A DNA stretch of 64,000 nucleotides from Ornithinimicrobium pekingense DSM 21552 (GCF_000421185.1 NZ_ATWJ01000010.1:186001-250000), one strand, 5' to 3'. Shown: positions 1 to 10,406, counted from the stretch's first letter. Numbers and translations: made by a program. The notes: generated by a model not told the origin, from the sequence alone.

Positions 1-524
1 CGGCGGTAGAGCGGGTCGGCGCACCGGGGCGTGACCAGGACCGCGTCGACGCCGAGCGCGGCGGCGGACCGGAAGACGGCCCCGACGTTGGTGTGGTCGA
101 CGATGTCCTCGAGCACGGCCACCCGCCGCGCGCCCGCCAGGACGCTGTCGAGCGACGGCAGCTGCGGGCGGTGCATCGCGGCGAGCACGCCGCGGTGCAG
201 GTGGAAGCCGGTCATCTCCTGGGCCACCGCCGGCGCGGCGACGTAGACCGGCGCCCCCTGCTCCTGCGCCGTGCGCAGCAGGTCGGGCCACTCCTGCACC
301 CACCGGGGCGTCATCAGCAGGGAGCGCAGCCGGTGCCCCGCAGCCAGGGCACGCCGGATGACCTTCTCCGACTCGGCCATGTAGAGCCCCCGCTCGGGCT
401 CGACGACACGGCGCAGGGCGACGTCGGTCAGGGAGAAGTAGTCACGGAGCCGCTCGTCCCCCGCGTCGGGCACCCAGGTGCACGACCCGGGCAGGTCCGG
501 AGGGACCGCATACCCCGCGCTCAC
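1..524 (-). CDS. SpoU/TrmH-family RNA 2'-O-methyltransferase (3' part outside window)
   Basis: SAM-dependent SPOUT-fold methylation of tRNA or rRNA ribose is expected. About 174 residues are visible. Residues ~35-120 look like the SpoU substrate-binding domain. Residues ~146-164 carry SPOUT motif 1 (NVGAVFRSAAALGVDAVLV), with the conserved Asn and Arg. The C-terminal knot (motifs 2 and 3) lies beyond the window edge, so the RNA target cannot be told. The GTG start at 524 overlaps the stop of the upstream TSUP gene by 4 nt (GTGA), so the genes are translationally coupled. Seen: frame and motif; known: family; inferred: substrate class. Confidence 0.85.
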   Translation of the reverse strand, partial: MSAGYAVPPDLPGSCTWVPDAGDERLRDYFSLTDVALRRVVEPERGLYMAESEKVIRRALAAGHRLRSLLMTPRWVQEWPDLLRTAQEQGAPVYVAAPAVAQEMTGFHLHRGVLAAMHRPQLPSLDSVLAGARRVAVLEDIVDHTNVGAVFRSAAALGVDAVLVTPRCADPLYR

Positions 525-1284
525 GTGACCAGCAGGTAGCCGATGGCCACGACGCCGATGGTGACGATGACGGTGCGCAGCAGCCACGGGGCCAGCGCCC
601 GCCCGACGCGCGCACCCACGACCCCACCGAGCAGGGAGCCCACGGCGATGGCCAGCACGACCCACCAGTCGATCACCGAGGGCTCGACGAGGAGGAAGAC
701 CACGGCCGCCACGAGGTTGACGATCAGGCCCAGCACGTTCTTGATGCCGTTGATGGTCTGCACGCCGTGCGGCAGCAGCACGCTCATGACGCCGACGAGG
801 ATGACGCCCTGCGCCGCCCCGAAGTAGCCGCCGTAGACCCCGGCGACGAGGATGCCGGCGACCAGGGCGACCCAGCGGCCGGGAGTGAGGGCGTGGCTGG
901 TGTGGTGCCGCCGCGCCCAGCTGTTGATGCGCGGCCCGAGGATCACCAGGAGCACGCCGAGGAGGATGAGGGCCGGCACGATCGCCTCGAAGGCGGCGGG
1001 CGGCAGCACGAGCAGCAGCAGGGCCCCGATGACCGACCCCAGCAGCGAGACGGGTGCCAGGCGCGCCAGCATCGAGCCCAGGCCGCGGATCTCGTGCCGG
1101 TAGCCCCAGGCGCCGGACATCCCCCCGGCGACCAGGCCCAGGGAGTTGGAGACGTTGGCGGTGACGGGCGGGTAGCCGAAGAACAGCAGCGTGGGGAAGG
1201 TGACGAGCGTGCCCGAGCCGACGATCGTGTTGATCATCCCGGCCCAGAACCCGGCCAGAGCGATCGCGGCGAACTCCCAGCCGG

Positions 1285-1288
<4 letters not shown>
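521..1288 (-). CDS. TSUP (TauE/SafE) family membrane permease
   Basis: A 255-residue, very hydrophobic protein with about eight membrane segments. The N-terminus (WAGMINTIVGSGTLVTFPTL) is the Gly-rich TSUP signature and a related repeat lies in the second half, as expected for this duplicated fold. TSUP members export sulfite or sulfur-containing organic anions; the substrate here is unknown. The GTG start at 1288 overlaps the stop of the ABC ATPase gene by 4 nt and the stop overlaps the next gene, so ATPase, TSUP and methyltransferase probably share one mRNA. The ATPase is not an obvious partner because TSUP carriers are secondary transporters. Confidence 0.85.
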
Positions 1289-2121
<833 letters not shown>

Positions 2122-2133
2122 GATGGGGGCCAC

Positions 2134-2160
2134 TCTAGCCAGCCGGTCGTTGCCTACCAT
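2134..2160. promoter_or_regulatory. Divergent -10-like elements between ABC ATPase and unknown gene
   Basis: Only 46 bp separate the two starts. TACCAT at 2155-2160 ends 7 nt before the plus-strand ATG at 2168. TAGAGT on the minus strand (2139-2134) ends 12 nt before the minus-strand start at 2121 and 9 nt before an in-frame ATC. Both fit TAnnnT, without convincing -35 boxes. Leaderless or near-leaderless transcription is inferred. Confidence 0.4.
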
Positions 2161-2167
2161 CGGCGAC

Positions 2168-2935
2168 ATGCCACACCAGGAGCTGCCCGCGTGCGTGCGC
2201 GTCTCGTTGTGGGCCACCGCCGTCCTGGGCGGACGCCTGCCCGCCCCGGACCTGCCGCGACGTGCCCTCCCCGACATCGACGAGTGCCTCGGCCTGGTCG
2301 AGACGGTGCGGGTCTGGGCCGACCTGGGCGAGCGCACCGTGCTCGTCGCGCTCCCCCGCCCCGGTGACCTGACGGGTATGCCGCAGGGCCCGGCCGAGCT
2401 CGCTGCGCACGCCTCGCGCGCCGAGGAGTGTGTCTTCGTGCCGGGCGTCGGGGGTGCCCTGGTGCCCGACCTGGAGGTCTTCGGTCCCGTGGGGGACGAG
2501 GGGTGGCTGTCCCGGTGGACCCGCTACGACGCGCAGCCGGTGGCGACCCACCGGATCGAGGCGCTCGACCTCGGCCAGACGGAGCTGGCGCTGCGGCAGG
2601 AGCTGGCGGTCCTGACCGAGGAGCTCGGGCGGGCCGGGGCGCCGCCGTTCGGCGCGGTCGCCGAGCGGGGAGCAGCCGGGGCACGGGCGGCCGCGGGCGG
2701 GGCGTTGCTGTGGGGTCTGCCGGAGGGCCTGCCCGGGCGCGCGCTGCGCGTGCTGCAGCTCGCCGGCACGGTGCTCAGCCTCGCCGACGCCGGCCTGGGC
2801 ACCGCGACGGCGTCCGTCGACGCGTCCTCGGTGAGCCGCCGCAGCGAGGTGCTGCGGCGGTTGCAGACCTCCGCCTCGCGTGCGCTGTCCGACGCCGCCA
2901 ACGCCGCGGCCCTCCACCTGGCCTACCGCTCCTGA
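2168..2935 (+). CDS. Conserved actinobacterial protein of unknown function
   Basis: A 255-residue soluble protein with no signal peptide or membrane span that I recognise. The first half is rich in Pro, Asp and short beta-like stretches; the second half (from about residue 135) is Ala/Leu/Arg-rich and probably helical (runs such as ELALRQELAVLTEELGRA). No catalytic motif is visible. It is transcribed divergently from the ABC ATPase over a 46-bp gap and converges on pntB with only 6 bp between stops. The start is set by the TACCAT element 7 nt upstream. Function unassigned. Confidence 0.65.
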   Translation: MPHQELPACVRVSLWATAVLGGRLPAPDLPRRALPDIDECLGLVETVRVWADLGERTVLVALPRPGDLTGMPQGPAELAAHASRAEECVFVPGVGGALVPDLEVFGPVGDEGWLSRWTRYDAQPVATHRIEALDLGQTELALRQELAVLTEELGRAGAPPFGAVAERGAAGARAAAGGALLWGLPEGLPGRALRVLQLAGTVLSLADAGLGTATASVDASSVSRRSEVLRRLQTSASRALSDAANAAALHLAYRS

Positions 2936-2941
2936 GTCGGC

Positions 2942-4381
2942 CTAGCGGGTCAGCCCGGGCCGTGCCTGCTGCTCGTCGGTTGCGGGGCCCAGCGCCTGCG
3001 TGACGGCCGCGAGCGCCTCCCTGGCGTCGCCGAAGAGCATCCGGGTGTTGGCGCGGACGAAGAGCGGGTTGGCCACGCCGGCGTAGCCGCTGGCCATCGA
3101 GCGCTTGAGCACGACCACCTCGCGCGCTCGCCACACCTCCAGCACCGGCATGCCTGCGATCGGTGACCCGGGCTCCTCGACAGCGGCCGGGTTGACGGTG
3201 TCGTTGGCGCCGACGACCAGGACCACGTCGGCGTCCGGGAGCACGGCGTTGGCCTCGTCGAGGTCAAGGACGATGTCGTAGGCGACCCGGGCCTCGGCCA
3301 GCAGCACGTTCATGTGCCCGGGGAGCCGGCCGGCCACCGGGTGGATGCCGAAGCGCACCTGGGTGCCCGTGGCGCGCAGGCGGGCCGTGAGCTCGGCGAC
3401 GGCATGCTGCGCCCGCGCGACGGCCATGCCGTAGCCGGGCACGACGACCACCGACCGGGCGGTGCGCAGCAGGTCGGCGACCTCCGCCGGGCTGCTCTGC
3501 CGGTGCTCCCCCGCGACGTCCGAGGCCTCGGGGAGCACACCTTCGCTGCCGAACCCGCCGGCGATGACGGACAGGAACGAGCGGTTCATTCCCCGGCACA
3601 TCAGATAGCTGAGGATGGCGCCGGAGGAGCCGACGAGGGCGCCGGTGATGATGAGCAGGTCGTTGCCCAGCAGGAAGCCGGCAGCGGCCGCGGCCCATCC
3701 GGAGTAGCTGTTGAGCATGGACACCACGATCGGCATGTCGCCGCCGCCGATGGAGGCCACGAGGTGCCAGCCGAGGCCCAGCGCCACCGCGGTCATGAGC
3801 AGCAGCGGGAGGACGCCGTGCGTTCCGAGGAACCACCCCAGCAGGAGCGCCGAGGCGACGAGCGCGAGCAGGTTGAGCAGGTGCCGGCGCGGCAGCACGA
3901 GCGGGTTGGCCGAGATGCGGGCGCTGAGCTTGAGGGCCGCGACGACAGAGCCGGAGAAGGTCACGGCGCCGATGAGGACCCCGAGGAAGACCTCGACGAG
4001 GTGGGTCGCCGTCTCCGCGCCGCTGCCGGCCGGTGGCGGCGCGAGGTAGGCGTTGTAGCCGATGAGCACCGCCGCGACACCGACGAAGCTGTGCAGGGTG
4101 GCGACGAGCTGCGGCATCCCCGTCATCTGCACCACCCGGGCGCGCCACAGCCCCACGGCGGCCCCGGCGGCCATCGCGAGGCCGATGAGGACGAGGGTCA
4201 GCCCGGGCCGGGCGGCGCGCTCGGCCGCCAGCCAGACGGTCGCCGCGAGCGCGAGCGCCATACCCGTCACCCCCAGGGTGTTGCCCCGGCGTGCCGTCTC
4301 GTGCCGGGAGAGGCCCGCGAGGGAGAGCACGAAGAGGACGGCGGCCACGAGGTAGGCGCCCTGGACGAGGTGCCCGGTCAT
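2942..4381 (-). CDS. pntB: Re/Si-specific NAD(P)+ transhydrogenase, beta subunit
   Basis: A 479-residue membrane subunit of the proton-translocating transhydrogenase, which uses the proton gradient to drive hydride transfer from NADH to NADP+. The N-terminal ~290 residues hold roughly nine hydrophobic segments (domain II). The C-terminal ~190 residues are the NADP(H)-binding domain III, with [17 protein letters not shown] and the conserved [10 protein letters not shown] segment. Length matches the family (~460-480). The ATG overlaps the pntA stop by 4 nt. Its stop faces the convergent unknown gene. Confidence 0.95.
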   Translation of the reverse strand: MTGHLVQGAYLVAAVLFVLSLAGLSRHETARRGNTLGVTGMALALAATVWLAAERAARPGLTLVLIGLAMAAGAAVGLWRARVVQMTGMPQLVATLHSFVGVAAVLIGYNAYLAPPPAGSGAETATHLVEVFLGVLIGAVTFSGSVVAALKLSARISANPLVLPRRHLLNLLALVASALLLGWFLGTHGVLPLLLMTAVALGLGWHLVASIGGGDMPIVVSMLNSYSGWAAAAAGFLLGNDLLIITGALVGSSGAILSYLMCRGMNRSFLSVIAGGFGSEGVLPEASDVAGEHRQSSPAEVADLLRTARSVVVVPGYGMAVARAQHAVAELTARLRATGTQVRFGIHPVAGRLPGHMNVLLAEARVAYDIVLDLDEANAVLPDADVVLVVGANDTVNPAAVEEPGSPIAGMPVLEVWRAREVVVLKRSMASGYAGVANPLFVRANTRMLFGDAREALAAVTQALGPATDEQQARPGLTR

Positions 4382-5958
4382 GCGGCGTCCTGGCGGGTGA
4401 ACATGCGCAGCATCCGCCCGGTCACGGCGAACCCGCCGACGACGTTGATGCTGGCCACGACGGTCGCGGCCAGCGCGAGGGTCCGGACGAGCAGGTCCTC
4501 GCTGCCCACCTGCAGCAGCGCCCCCACCAGGATGATGCCGCTGATCGCGTTGGTCTCGGCCAGCAGGGGCGTGTGCAGCGCGGAGGTGACGCTGCGGATG
4601 ACGTAGAACCCCACGATGACGGCCAGGACGAAGACCGTCAGGTGGGCGACGAGCTCAGGCGGGGAGACGCCGGCGAGGAGTCCGAGGAGCACGACGGCCA
4701 GGCCCGTCGCCACGGCTGTCCGGCGGGGGGCGCTACGCGCGGCCGCGGGGCCGGCGGGCGGCGGGGCCTGGCCCGCCGTCGGGGCCGCGGCGTCGTCCGG
4801 GGTGCTGGCCGGGGCGGCGGGAGTGCCCGCCGAGACCCTCACCGGCGGGGGCGGCCACGTCACCCGGCCCTGGTGGGTCACCGTGAGCGCGCGCTGCACC
4901 TCGTCGTCGAGGTCGAGGACGAGGCGGCCGTCCTGCCCCGGCGTGAGCAGCGCGACGAGGTTGGCCACGTTGGTGCCGTAGAGCTGGGACGCCTGGGTCG
5001 GCAGCCGGGCGGGAAGGTCGGTGTAGCCGACGACCCTGACCCCGTTGTGGGTGGTCACCACCCGGCCGGGCTGCGTCAGCTCGCAGTTGCCGCCGTTGCG
5101 GGCGGCCATGTCGACGACGACGCTGCCCGGGCGCATCCGGGCGACCGTCTCGGCGCTGACCAGGCGTGGCGCCGGGCGTCCAGGGACCAGGGCGGTGGTG
5201 ATGACGATGTCCGCCTCGACGCACTCGCGGGCGTAGACCTGAAGGACCCGCGCCTGGAGGTCGGCGTCCAGCTCGCGCGCGTAGCCGTCCGCGCCGGCCG
5301 TCCGGTCCCCGAGGGGGACCGCCACGAACTCGGCGCCCAGCGAGCGCACCTGCTCCTCGACCTCGGGTCGGACGTCGAAGGCGCGCACGACCGCCCCGAG
5401 GCTGACGGCGGTGCCGACCGCGGCGAGCCCGGCGACGCCGGCGCCGATGACGAAGACCCGCGCGGGCGGCACGGTCCCGGCGGCGGTGACCTGGCCCGTG
5501 AAGACGGAGCCGTACTCGTAGGCGGCCTCGACGACGGCGCGGTAGCCGCCGATGTTGGTCATCGAGGAGAGGACGTCGAGGGACTGGGCCCGCGAGATCC
5601 TCGGCACCGCGTCGAGCGCGAGCGCGGTCACCCCCTGCTCGGCGAGGGACTCGAGGAGCTGGGGGCGGTGCGCCGGGCTCAGCTGGGCGGCCAGCACGGC
5701 ACCGGGCCGCAGCAGCGCCACCTCCTCGGTGTCCGGTGGCAGGACCCGCACCACCAGGTCGGCGCGCCACGCCGCCGTGCCCGGCTCGACCGAGGCACCG
5801 GCGCCGGCGTAGAGCTCGTCCGGGAAGTTGGCGCGCTCCCCCGCGCCGGCCTGGACGACCACGTCGTGCCCGAGCGCCAGCAGGCGGCCGACGGTCCGGG
5901 GCGTGGCGGCCACCCGGGTCTCGCCGGGGGCCGACTCCTTCGGTATGCCGATCAGCAC
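4378..5958 (-). CDS. pntA: Re/Si-specific NAD(P)+ transhydrogenase, alpha subunit (AA and AB domains fused)
   Basis: A 526-residue protein. Residues 1-~375 are the NAD(H)-binding domain I (start MLIGIPKES, dinucleotide fold [17 protein letters not shown]). A Pro/Ala-rich linker follows, then about four membrane segments with the conserved [20 protein letters not shown]. This is the one-piece E. coli-like alpha subunit rather than the split PntAA/PntAB form. The GTG at 5958 is preceded by GAAGGAGCCCAC, a good ribosome site. It lies 35 bp downstream of glgA on the same strand, so co-transcription is possible. It supplies NADPH together with zwf elsewhere in the window. Confidence 0.95.
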   Translation of the reverse strand: MLIGIPKESAPGETRVAATPRTVGRLLALGHDVVVQAGAGERANFPDELYAGAGASVEPGTAAWRADLVVRVLPPDTEEVALLRPGAVLAAQLSPAHRPQLLESLAEQGVTALALDAVPRISRAQSLDVLSSMTNIGGYRAVVEAAYEYGSVFTGQVTAAGTVPPARVFVIGAGVAGLAAVGTAVSLGAVVRAFDVRPEVEEQVRSLGAEFVAVPLGDRTAGADGYARELDADLQARVLQVYARECVEADIVITTALVPGRPAPRLVSAETVARMRPGSVVVDMAARNGGNCELTQPGRVVTTHNGVRVVGYTDLPARLPTQASQLYGTNVANLVALLTPGQDGRLVLDLDDEVQRALTVTHQGRVTWPPPPVRVSAGTPAAPASTPDDAAAPTAGQAPPPAGPAAARSAPRRTAVATGLAVVLLGLLAGVSPPELVAHLTVFVLAVIVGFYVIRSVTSALHTPLLAETNAISGIILVGALLQVGSEDLLVRTLALAATVVASINVVGGFAVTGRMLRMFTRQDAA

Positions 5959-5993
5959 GTGGGCTCCTTCGCCTGGACGCCGACGATGGTTGC

Positions 5994-7229
5994 TCAGAGC
6001 CGCGGGGGCCGACCCTCCACCGCGGCGCGGTAGACCTCGAGCGTGCGCTCGGCGATCGAGGACCAGGAGAAGTCCTCCACGGCGCGGCGCCGGCCCGCCT
6101 CGCCACGACGCCGGGCCTCGTCGAGGTCGGCCAGTGAGGCCACCAGGGCGTCGCCGAGGTCGGCGACGAAGCGGTCCTCGTCCACCGGCGTGCCGGTGCC
6201 GTCGGTGACCTGCTCGATCGGGACGAGCCAGCCCGTCCCGCCGTCGACGACGACCTCGGGGATGCCGCCGGTGGCCGTGGCCACCACCGGCAGCCCGCAG
6301 GCCATCGCCTCGAGGTTCACGATGCCCAGCGGCTCGTAGACCGACGGGCAGACGAACACCGAGGAGTGCGACAGCACGGCGACCACCTGGTCGCGCGGCA
6401 GCATCTGCCCGATCCACACCACCGGCGCCGCCGCGGGCCCACGGTCGGAGCGCAGCTCGTCCACCAGGGCGATGACCTCGCGCTCGATCTCGGGGGTGTC
6501 GGGGGCTCCGGCGAGCAGCACGACCTGCACGTCGTCGTCGAGCCGGCGCAGGGCCCGCAGCAGGTAGGGCAGCCCCTTCTGCCGGGTGATGCGCCCCAGG
6601 AAGACCACGGTCGGGGCGTCCGGGTCGAGGCCGTGCGAGCGCACGACCGTCCGTGCGTCCTCAGAGGTGTCGCGCTGCCACCGCTCGGAGTCGATGCCGT
6701 TGTGCACGACGTGCACGCGGTCGGGGTCGACGGAGGGGTAGGCGGAGAGGATGTCGCGGCCCATGCCCGCCGAGACGGCGATGATGGCGGCCGCGCCCTC
6801 GTAGGAGACCTTCTCGGCCATCGAGGAGATGCCGTAGCCGCCGCCGAGCTGCTCGGCCTTCCACGGCCGCAGGGGCTCCAGGGAGTGGGCACTGACGACG
6901 TGCGGGATGCCGGCGAGCAGGCCACCCAGGTGACCGCCGAGGTTGGCGTACCAGGTGTGGCTGTGGACGAGGTCGGCTCCCCCGGCCGCGACGTCGCGGG
7001 CCATGAGCAGGTCGACCCCGAGCGTGCGTAGGGCCCCGTTGGCCTCCTCGAGGCCGGCGGGCACCGCATACCCCTGGGTGCCGGGCTCCTCCACCGGCTC
7101 GTCGAAGGCGCGCACGTGCACCTCGACCCCGTCGAGACCGCGGAGGGCCCGCGTCAGCTCGGCGACGTGGACACCCGCCCCTCCGTAGATGTTCGGCGGG
7201 TACTCACGGCTCAGGATGTCGATGCGCAC
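5994..7229 (-). CDS. glgA: GT4 glycogen synthase, actinobacterial GlgA/GlgM type
   Basis: A 411-residue GT-B fold glycosyltransferase. The N-terminus REYPPNIYGGAGVHV is diagnostic of the Corynebacterium/Mycobacterium glycogen synthase family. The C-terminal nucleotide-sugar site shows FVCPSVYEPLGIVNLEAMAC with the conserved EPLGIVNLE. In mycobacteria the orthologue (GlgM, Rv1212c) makes alpha-maltose-1-phosphate from ADP-glucose and glucose-1-phosphate and is also divergent from glgC, so either elongating or maltose-phosphate-forming activity is possible. The GTG at 7229 is supported by a TAGGTT hexamer exactly 6 nt upstream. Confidence 0.92.
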   Translation of the reverse strand: MRIDILSREYPPNIYGGAGVHVAELTRALRGLDGVEVHVRAFDEPVEEPGTQGYAVPAGLEEANGALRTLGVDLLMARDVAAGGADLVHSHTWYANLGGHLGGLLAGIPHVVSAHSLEPLRPWKAEQLGGGYGISSMAEKVSYEGAAAIIAVSAGMGRDILSAYPSVDPDRVHVVHNGIDSERWQRDTSEDARTVVRSHGLDPDAPTVVFLGRITRQKGLPYLLRALRRLDDDVQVVLLAGAPDTPEIEREVIALVDELRSDRGPAAAPVVWIGQMLPRDQVVAVLSHSSVFVCPSVYEPLGIVNLEAMACGLPVVATATGGIPEVVVDGGTGWLVPIEQVTDGTGTPVDEDRFVADLGDALVASLADLDEARRRGEAGRRRAVEDFSWSSIAERTLEVYRAAVEGRPPRL

Positions 7230-7235
7230 GCCCTC

Positions 7236-7289
7236 AACCTAGCCAGAGGGCCGCTCCCCTCGCCAGACCAGCGCGGATGCCCCTAGGTT
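7236..7289. promoter_or_regulatory. Mirror-image glgA/glgC divergent promoters
   Basis: The same hexamer TAGGTT occurs on both strands: minus 7241-7236 ends 6 nt before the glgA GTG, and plus 7284-7289 ends 6 nt before the glgC ATG. The starts are 66 bp apart. No strong -35 is visible on either side. The symmetry suggests co-ordinated, leaderless expression of ADP-glucose formation and use. Confidence 0.55.
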
Positions 7290-7295
7290 GGGCAC

Positions 7296-8546
7296 ATGGC
7301 GCAACGAGGCAGGCAGAAGGTCCTGGCGATCGTCCTGGCGGGCGGCGAGGGCAAGCGGCTCATGCCGCTGACCGCCGACCGCGCGAAGCCGGCGGTGCCC
7401 TTCGGCGGCATCTACCGCCTCATCGACTTCGCCCTGTCGAACATCGTGAACTCGGGCTACCTCAAGATCGTGGTGCTGACGCAGTACAAGTCGCACTCCC
7501 TGGACGCCCACATCACCAAGACCTGGCGGATGTCGACGCTGCTGGGCAACTACGTCGCCTCGGTGCCGGCGCAGCAGCGGGTGGGCAAGCACTGGTACTC
7601 CGGGTCGGCCGACGCGATCTACCAGAGCCTGAACCTCATCCACGACGAGCGGCCCGACATCGTGGTGGTGGTCGGTGCCGACCACGTCTACCGGATGGAC
7701 TTCGCCCAGATGGTCCAGCAGCACACCGAGACCGGTGCCGCCTGCACGGTCGCCGCCATCCGGCAGCCGATCTCGCTGGCCGACCAGTTCGGTGTGATCG
7801 ACGTCAACGAGGACGACCCGCGTCGCATCCGTGAGTTCCTCGAGAAGCCCGAGCACCCCCGTGGCCTGCCCGACAGCCCCGAGGAGGTCTTCGCCTCGAT
7901 GGGCAACTACGTCTTCACCGCGGACGCGCTGGAGGAGGCGGTGCGGGCCGACGCCGAGCGCGAGGGCTCCAAGCACGACATGGGCGGCGACATCGTCCCG
8001 GCCTTCGTCGACCAGGGCGACGCGTGGGTCTACGACTTCAAGGACAACGACATCCCGGGCGCCTCGGAGCGCGACCACGCCTACTGGCGCGACGTGGGGA
8101 CGATCGAGTCCTACTACGACGCGCACATGGACCTCATCTCGATCCACCCGGTCTTCAACCTCTACAACGAGGCGTGGCCGATCTACACCAACTACGGCCC
8201 GCACCCGCCCGCCAAGTTCGTGCACGGCTCCGGCGACCGCATCGGGCACGCGGTCAACTCCGCGGTCTCCCCCGGGTGCGTCATCTCCGGCTCGACCGTC
8301 AGCGACTCGGTCCTCTCGCCCCGGGTGAAGGTGCACAGCTTCAGCCACGTCACCCACTCGGTGCTGATGGACCGCGTCGAGATCGGTCGCTCGTGCCAGA
8401 TCCACCGGGCGATCATCGACAAGGGCGTGTTCGTGCCGGCCGGGGTCCACATCGGCGTCGACCGCGAGGAGGACCTCGCGCGCGGCTTCACCGTCACCGA
8501 CTCCGGCATCACCGTCGTCGGCAAGGGCACGGTCATCGAGGGCTGA
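7296..8546 (+). CDS. glgC: Glucose-1-phosphate adenylyltransferase
   Basis: A 416-residue protein making ADP-glucose from ATP and glucose-1-phosphate, the committed step of glycogen synthesis. Visible are the nucleotidyltransferase signature [18 protein letters not shown] at ~14-31, [18 protein letters not shown], the catalytic region [14 protein letters not shown] and a C-terminal left-handed beta-helix of hexapeptide-like repeats. Length is typical (~400-430). The ATG at 7296 is supported by TAGGTT 6 nt upstream. It is divergent from glgA, as in mycobacteria. Family members are allosterically regulated; this cannot be judged here. Confidence 0.96.
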   Translation: MAQRGRQKVLAIVLAGGEGKRLMPLTADRAKPAVPFGGIYRLIDFALSNIVNSGYLKIVVLTQYKSHSLDAHITKTWRMSTLLGNYVASVPAQQRVGKHWYSGSADAIYQSLNLIHDERPDIVVVVGADHVYRMDFAQMVQQHTETGAACTVAAIRQPISLADQFGVIDVNEDDPRRIREFLEKPEHPRGLPDSPEEVFASMGNYVFTADALEEAVRADAEREGSKHDMGGDIVPAFVDQGDAWVYDFKDNDIPGASERDHAYWRDVGTIESYYDAHMDLISIHPVFNLYNEAWPIYTNYGPHPPAKFVHGSGDRIGHAVNSAVSPGCVISGSTVSDSVLSPRVKVHSFSHVTHSVLMDRVEIGRSCQIHRAIIDKGVFVPAGVHIGVDREEDLARGFTVTDSGITVVGKGTVIEG

Positions 8547-8559
8547 GGGCGCTCGCAGC

Positions 8560-8994
8560 TCAGTCGTCGATCTGTGCCCTGCCCTCCCGCTGCAGCGCGG
8601 CCAGCCCGTCCCGCATGGCCTGCACCCGCTCGGGAGGGTGCCCGGTCCAACCGGTCAGCTCTGCGACCACCCGCAGCGGGTCCCGGGACCGGTAGGAGCG
8701 GGTCGGGTTGCCCGGGTACCTCTTGTCCGTGACGTTGGGGTCGTCCTCGATGTCGCCCGTCGGCTCCACCACGTAGATCCGGCCCGGCCCCTCACCGGCG
8801 GACAGCTCCGCGCCCCAGGTCGCCGCATCCAGCGTCTCGGTGAGGTAGACGTGGTTCATCACGCGCCCGCCCTCGAAGTTCGACTCCCGCCCCGGCATCA
8901 CCAGGTCGCCGACCGCAAGGTCTGCCTTGGTGCCGTGCAGGTAGACCCCGGCCCGGTACACCTCGAACGGCACCGGCTCTGCGCCCTCGCTCAT
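8560..8994 (-). CDS. arr: NAD+-rifampin ADP-ribosyltransferase
   Basis: A 144-residue Arr-family enzyme; the family inactivates rifamycins by ADP-ribosylation of the ansa-chain hydroxyl using NAD+. YLHGTKADL (H20), HVYLTETLDAATWGAELSAG (Y50) and PTGDIEDDPNVTDKRYPGNP match the family, with His, Tyr and an Asp (D84/D85) at the places of the known H-Y-D triad of the M. smegmatis enzyme. The ATG at 8994 directly precedes the domain. It converges on glgC (13 bp between stops) and lies 8 bp after the DUF2945-like gene. Intact and of normal length; chromosomal context, no mobile element nearby. Confidence 0.93.
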   Translation of the reverse strand: MSEGAEPVPFEVYRAGVYLHGTKADLAVGDLVMPGRESNFEGGRVMNHVYLTETLDAATWGAELSAGEGPGRIYVVEPTGDIEDDPNVTDKRYPGNPTRSYRSRDPLRVVAELTGWTGHPPERVQAMRDGLAALQREGRAQIDD

Positions 8995-9002
8995 GCCGGT
9001 GC

Positions 9003-9209
9003 TCAGCTCCTCCGGGTGAGGGTGGACTCCTTGTGGGCCGCCCGCTTGGAGCTGGAGGCGGACTCCACGACGTAGGCGGGCTCCTCCTCGCTGGCGGTGA
9101 ACTTCTGCCCGTCGAGCTGGAAGTCGGACGTCCGTCGCTCGACCACCGTCCCCTCGGTCCGCCCCTGCGGTGTGTTCCAGACGACCCGGTCGCCCTTGCT
9201 GAACGCCAT
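9003..9209 (-). CDS. Small DUF2945 / hypervirulence-associated TUDOR-domain-like protein
   Basis: A 68-residue basic protein. GDRVVWNTPQGRTEGTVVER is the signature of DUF2945, a small SH3/TUDOR-like beta-barrel found in many bacteria and of unknown function. Residues 30-68 hold a Gln-Leu-Asp-Gly-Gln strand and end in a Ser/Lys/Arg-rich tail (SSSKRAAHKEST). ATG 9209 is chosen; an ATG three codons earlier (9218) is equally possible. It sits 8 bp upstream of arr on the same strand, so the two may be co-transcribed. Divergent from the FemAB gene. Confidence 0.75.
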   Translation of the reverse strand: MAFSKGDRVVWNTPQGRTEGTVVERRTSDFQLDGQKFTASEEEPAYVVESASSSKRAAHKESTLTRRS

Positions 9210-9353
9210 GGACCCCATCGTCGTCGCCTCCGGCCCGCGCGTCGACCGGGGACGACCGCAGGTGCCGGACCGTGGTGCCGACATCCCGGGCCTGTGCCAT
9301 CGTGTCGCAGCAGGAGGCCGTCCGGCCGCGCTCCTCCGAGGAGGTCTGGACCC

Positions 9354-10397
9354 ATGGCGTTGAGCTTCGTCGACGCGCCGACCCCGGCAGAGTGGGACGC
9401 GCGGATCGCCGCGACCCCCAACGGGGGCAACATCTTCCAGAGCCACGCCCTCGGCGAGGTCAAGCGGATGGCCCGGTGGGAGCCGCGCTACGCGGTCTCG
9501 CACGGCGTGGCCATGACCCTCCACGCCAAGCGGGCGCCCGGGTTCGGCACGGTGTGGTACCTGCCCAAGGGGCCCTGCGTCGCGGACGCCGGGATGCTCG
9601 GACCGATCGTCGGCGACCTGCGCGCCGCCGCCCGCCGCGAGGCGGTGGTCTTCGTGCGCACGGAGCCGGAGATCCGTGAGACGCCGCAGGCCGTCAGGGC
9701 GTTGGAGGAGATGGGCCTGGTGCGCACCGAGCCGGTCCAGCCCTCCTCCTCCACGGTGCTCTTCCCGCTGCCGTCGTCGACCGAGGACCTGCTCGCCGCA
9801 TACCCCTCGAAGATGCGCAACCAGGTGCGCCGCGCGGTCAGGGACGGTGTCGAGGTGGTGCACGCGCCGGACGACGACACCACCTACGAGCAGATGTGGG
9901 GCCTGTGGGAGGGCGTTATCCGCGACCAGGGGCTCGGGGTGCGCGGCAAGGACTACTTCGTCAGCTCCTGGCGCACGATGGTGCGTGCCGGGGTGGCCCA
10001 GCCGGTCATCGCCTACCACGACGACCGCCCCATCGCCTGGGCGCTGGCGACCTGCCTGGGGAAGGTCGCCGCCTACAAGGAGGGCGCGAGCCTGCGGGAG
10101 CGCCCGGTTCGCGGGGCCAGCGAGCTCGTGCAGTACGAGGCGATGCGATGGGCCGTCGAGCGTGGCGCCCGCGTCTACGACCTCGTCGGCACCCCGCACT
10201 CCACCAGGGTGGACGACCCCTCGGACCTGCGGCACAACATCGGCGTGTTCAAGCGCAACTTCCACAAGGAGGTCACCGACTGGGTCGGCGCCTGGGACCT
10301 CGTCCTCCGCCCACGCAGGTATGCGGTGTGGGAGCGGGTCGGTGAGCGCGTGGTGGGCAGGCTGCAGCGGCGCGAGCCCGGTGACACCTTCTGGTGA
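9354..10397 (+). CDS. FemAB-type peptidyltransferase (lipid II bridge / GNAT-fold family)
   Basis: A 347-residue protein of the FemABX family, which transfers amino acids from aminoacyl-tRNA to the peptidoglycan stem or, in related GNAT members, acylates other small molecules. WEPRYAVS and GTVWYLPKGPCV in the first half, YPSKMRNQVRRAVRDGVEV in the middle and YEAMRWAVERGARVYDLVGTP in the second half match the two-GNAT fold. A strong GAGGAGG precedes the ATG. It diverges from the DUF2945-like gene and converges on fabI (9 bp between stops). The substrate cannot be set from sequence; a role in the interpeptide bridge is the default inference. Confidence 0.85.
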   Translation: MALSFVDAPTPAEWDARIAATPNGGNIFQSHALGEVKRMARWEPRYAVSHGVAMTLHAKRAPGFGTVWYLPKGPCVADAGMLGPIVGDLRAAARREAVVFVRTEPEIRETPQAVRALEEMGLVRTEPVQPSSSTVLFPLPSSTEDLLAAYPSKMRNQVRRAVRDGVEVVHAPDDDTTYEQMWGLWEGVIRDQGLGVRGKDYFVSSWRTMVRAGVAQPVIAYHDDRPIAWALATCLGKVAAYKEGASLRERPVRGASELVQYEAMRWAVERGARVYDLVGTPHSTRVDDPSDLRHNIGVFKRNFHKEVTDWVGAWDLVLRPRRYAVWERVGERVVGRLQRREPGDTFW

Positions 10398-10406
10398 GCA
10401 GCGCGG

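Noticed and set aside
4291-6033. 580-codon plus-strand frame opposite pntA.
   Set aside because: Antisense shadow; residues are Arg/Gly/Asp-rich without motifs, while the minus strand encodes an intact transhydrogenase subunit.
7239-8450. 403-codon minus-strand frame opposite glgC.
   Set aside because: Antisense shadow of a fully conserved GlgC; composition is atypical and there is no ribosome site.
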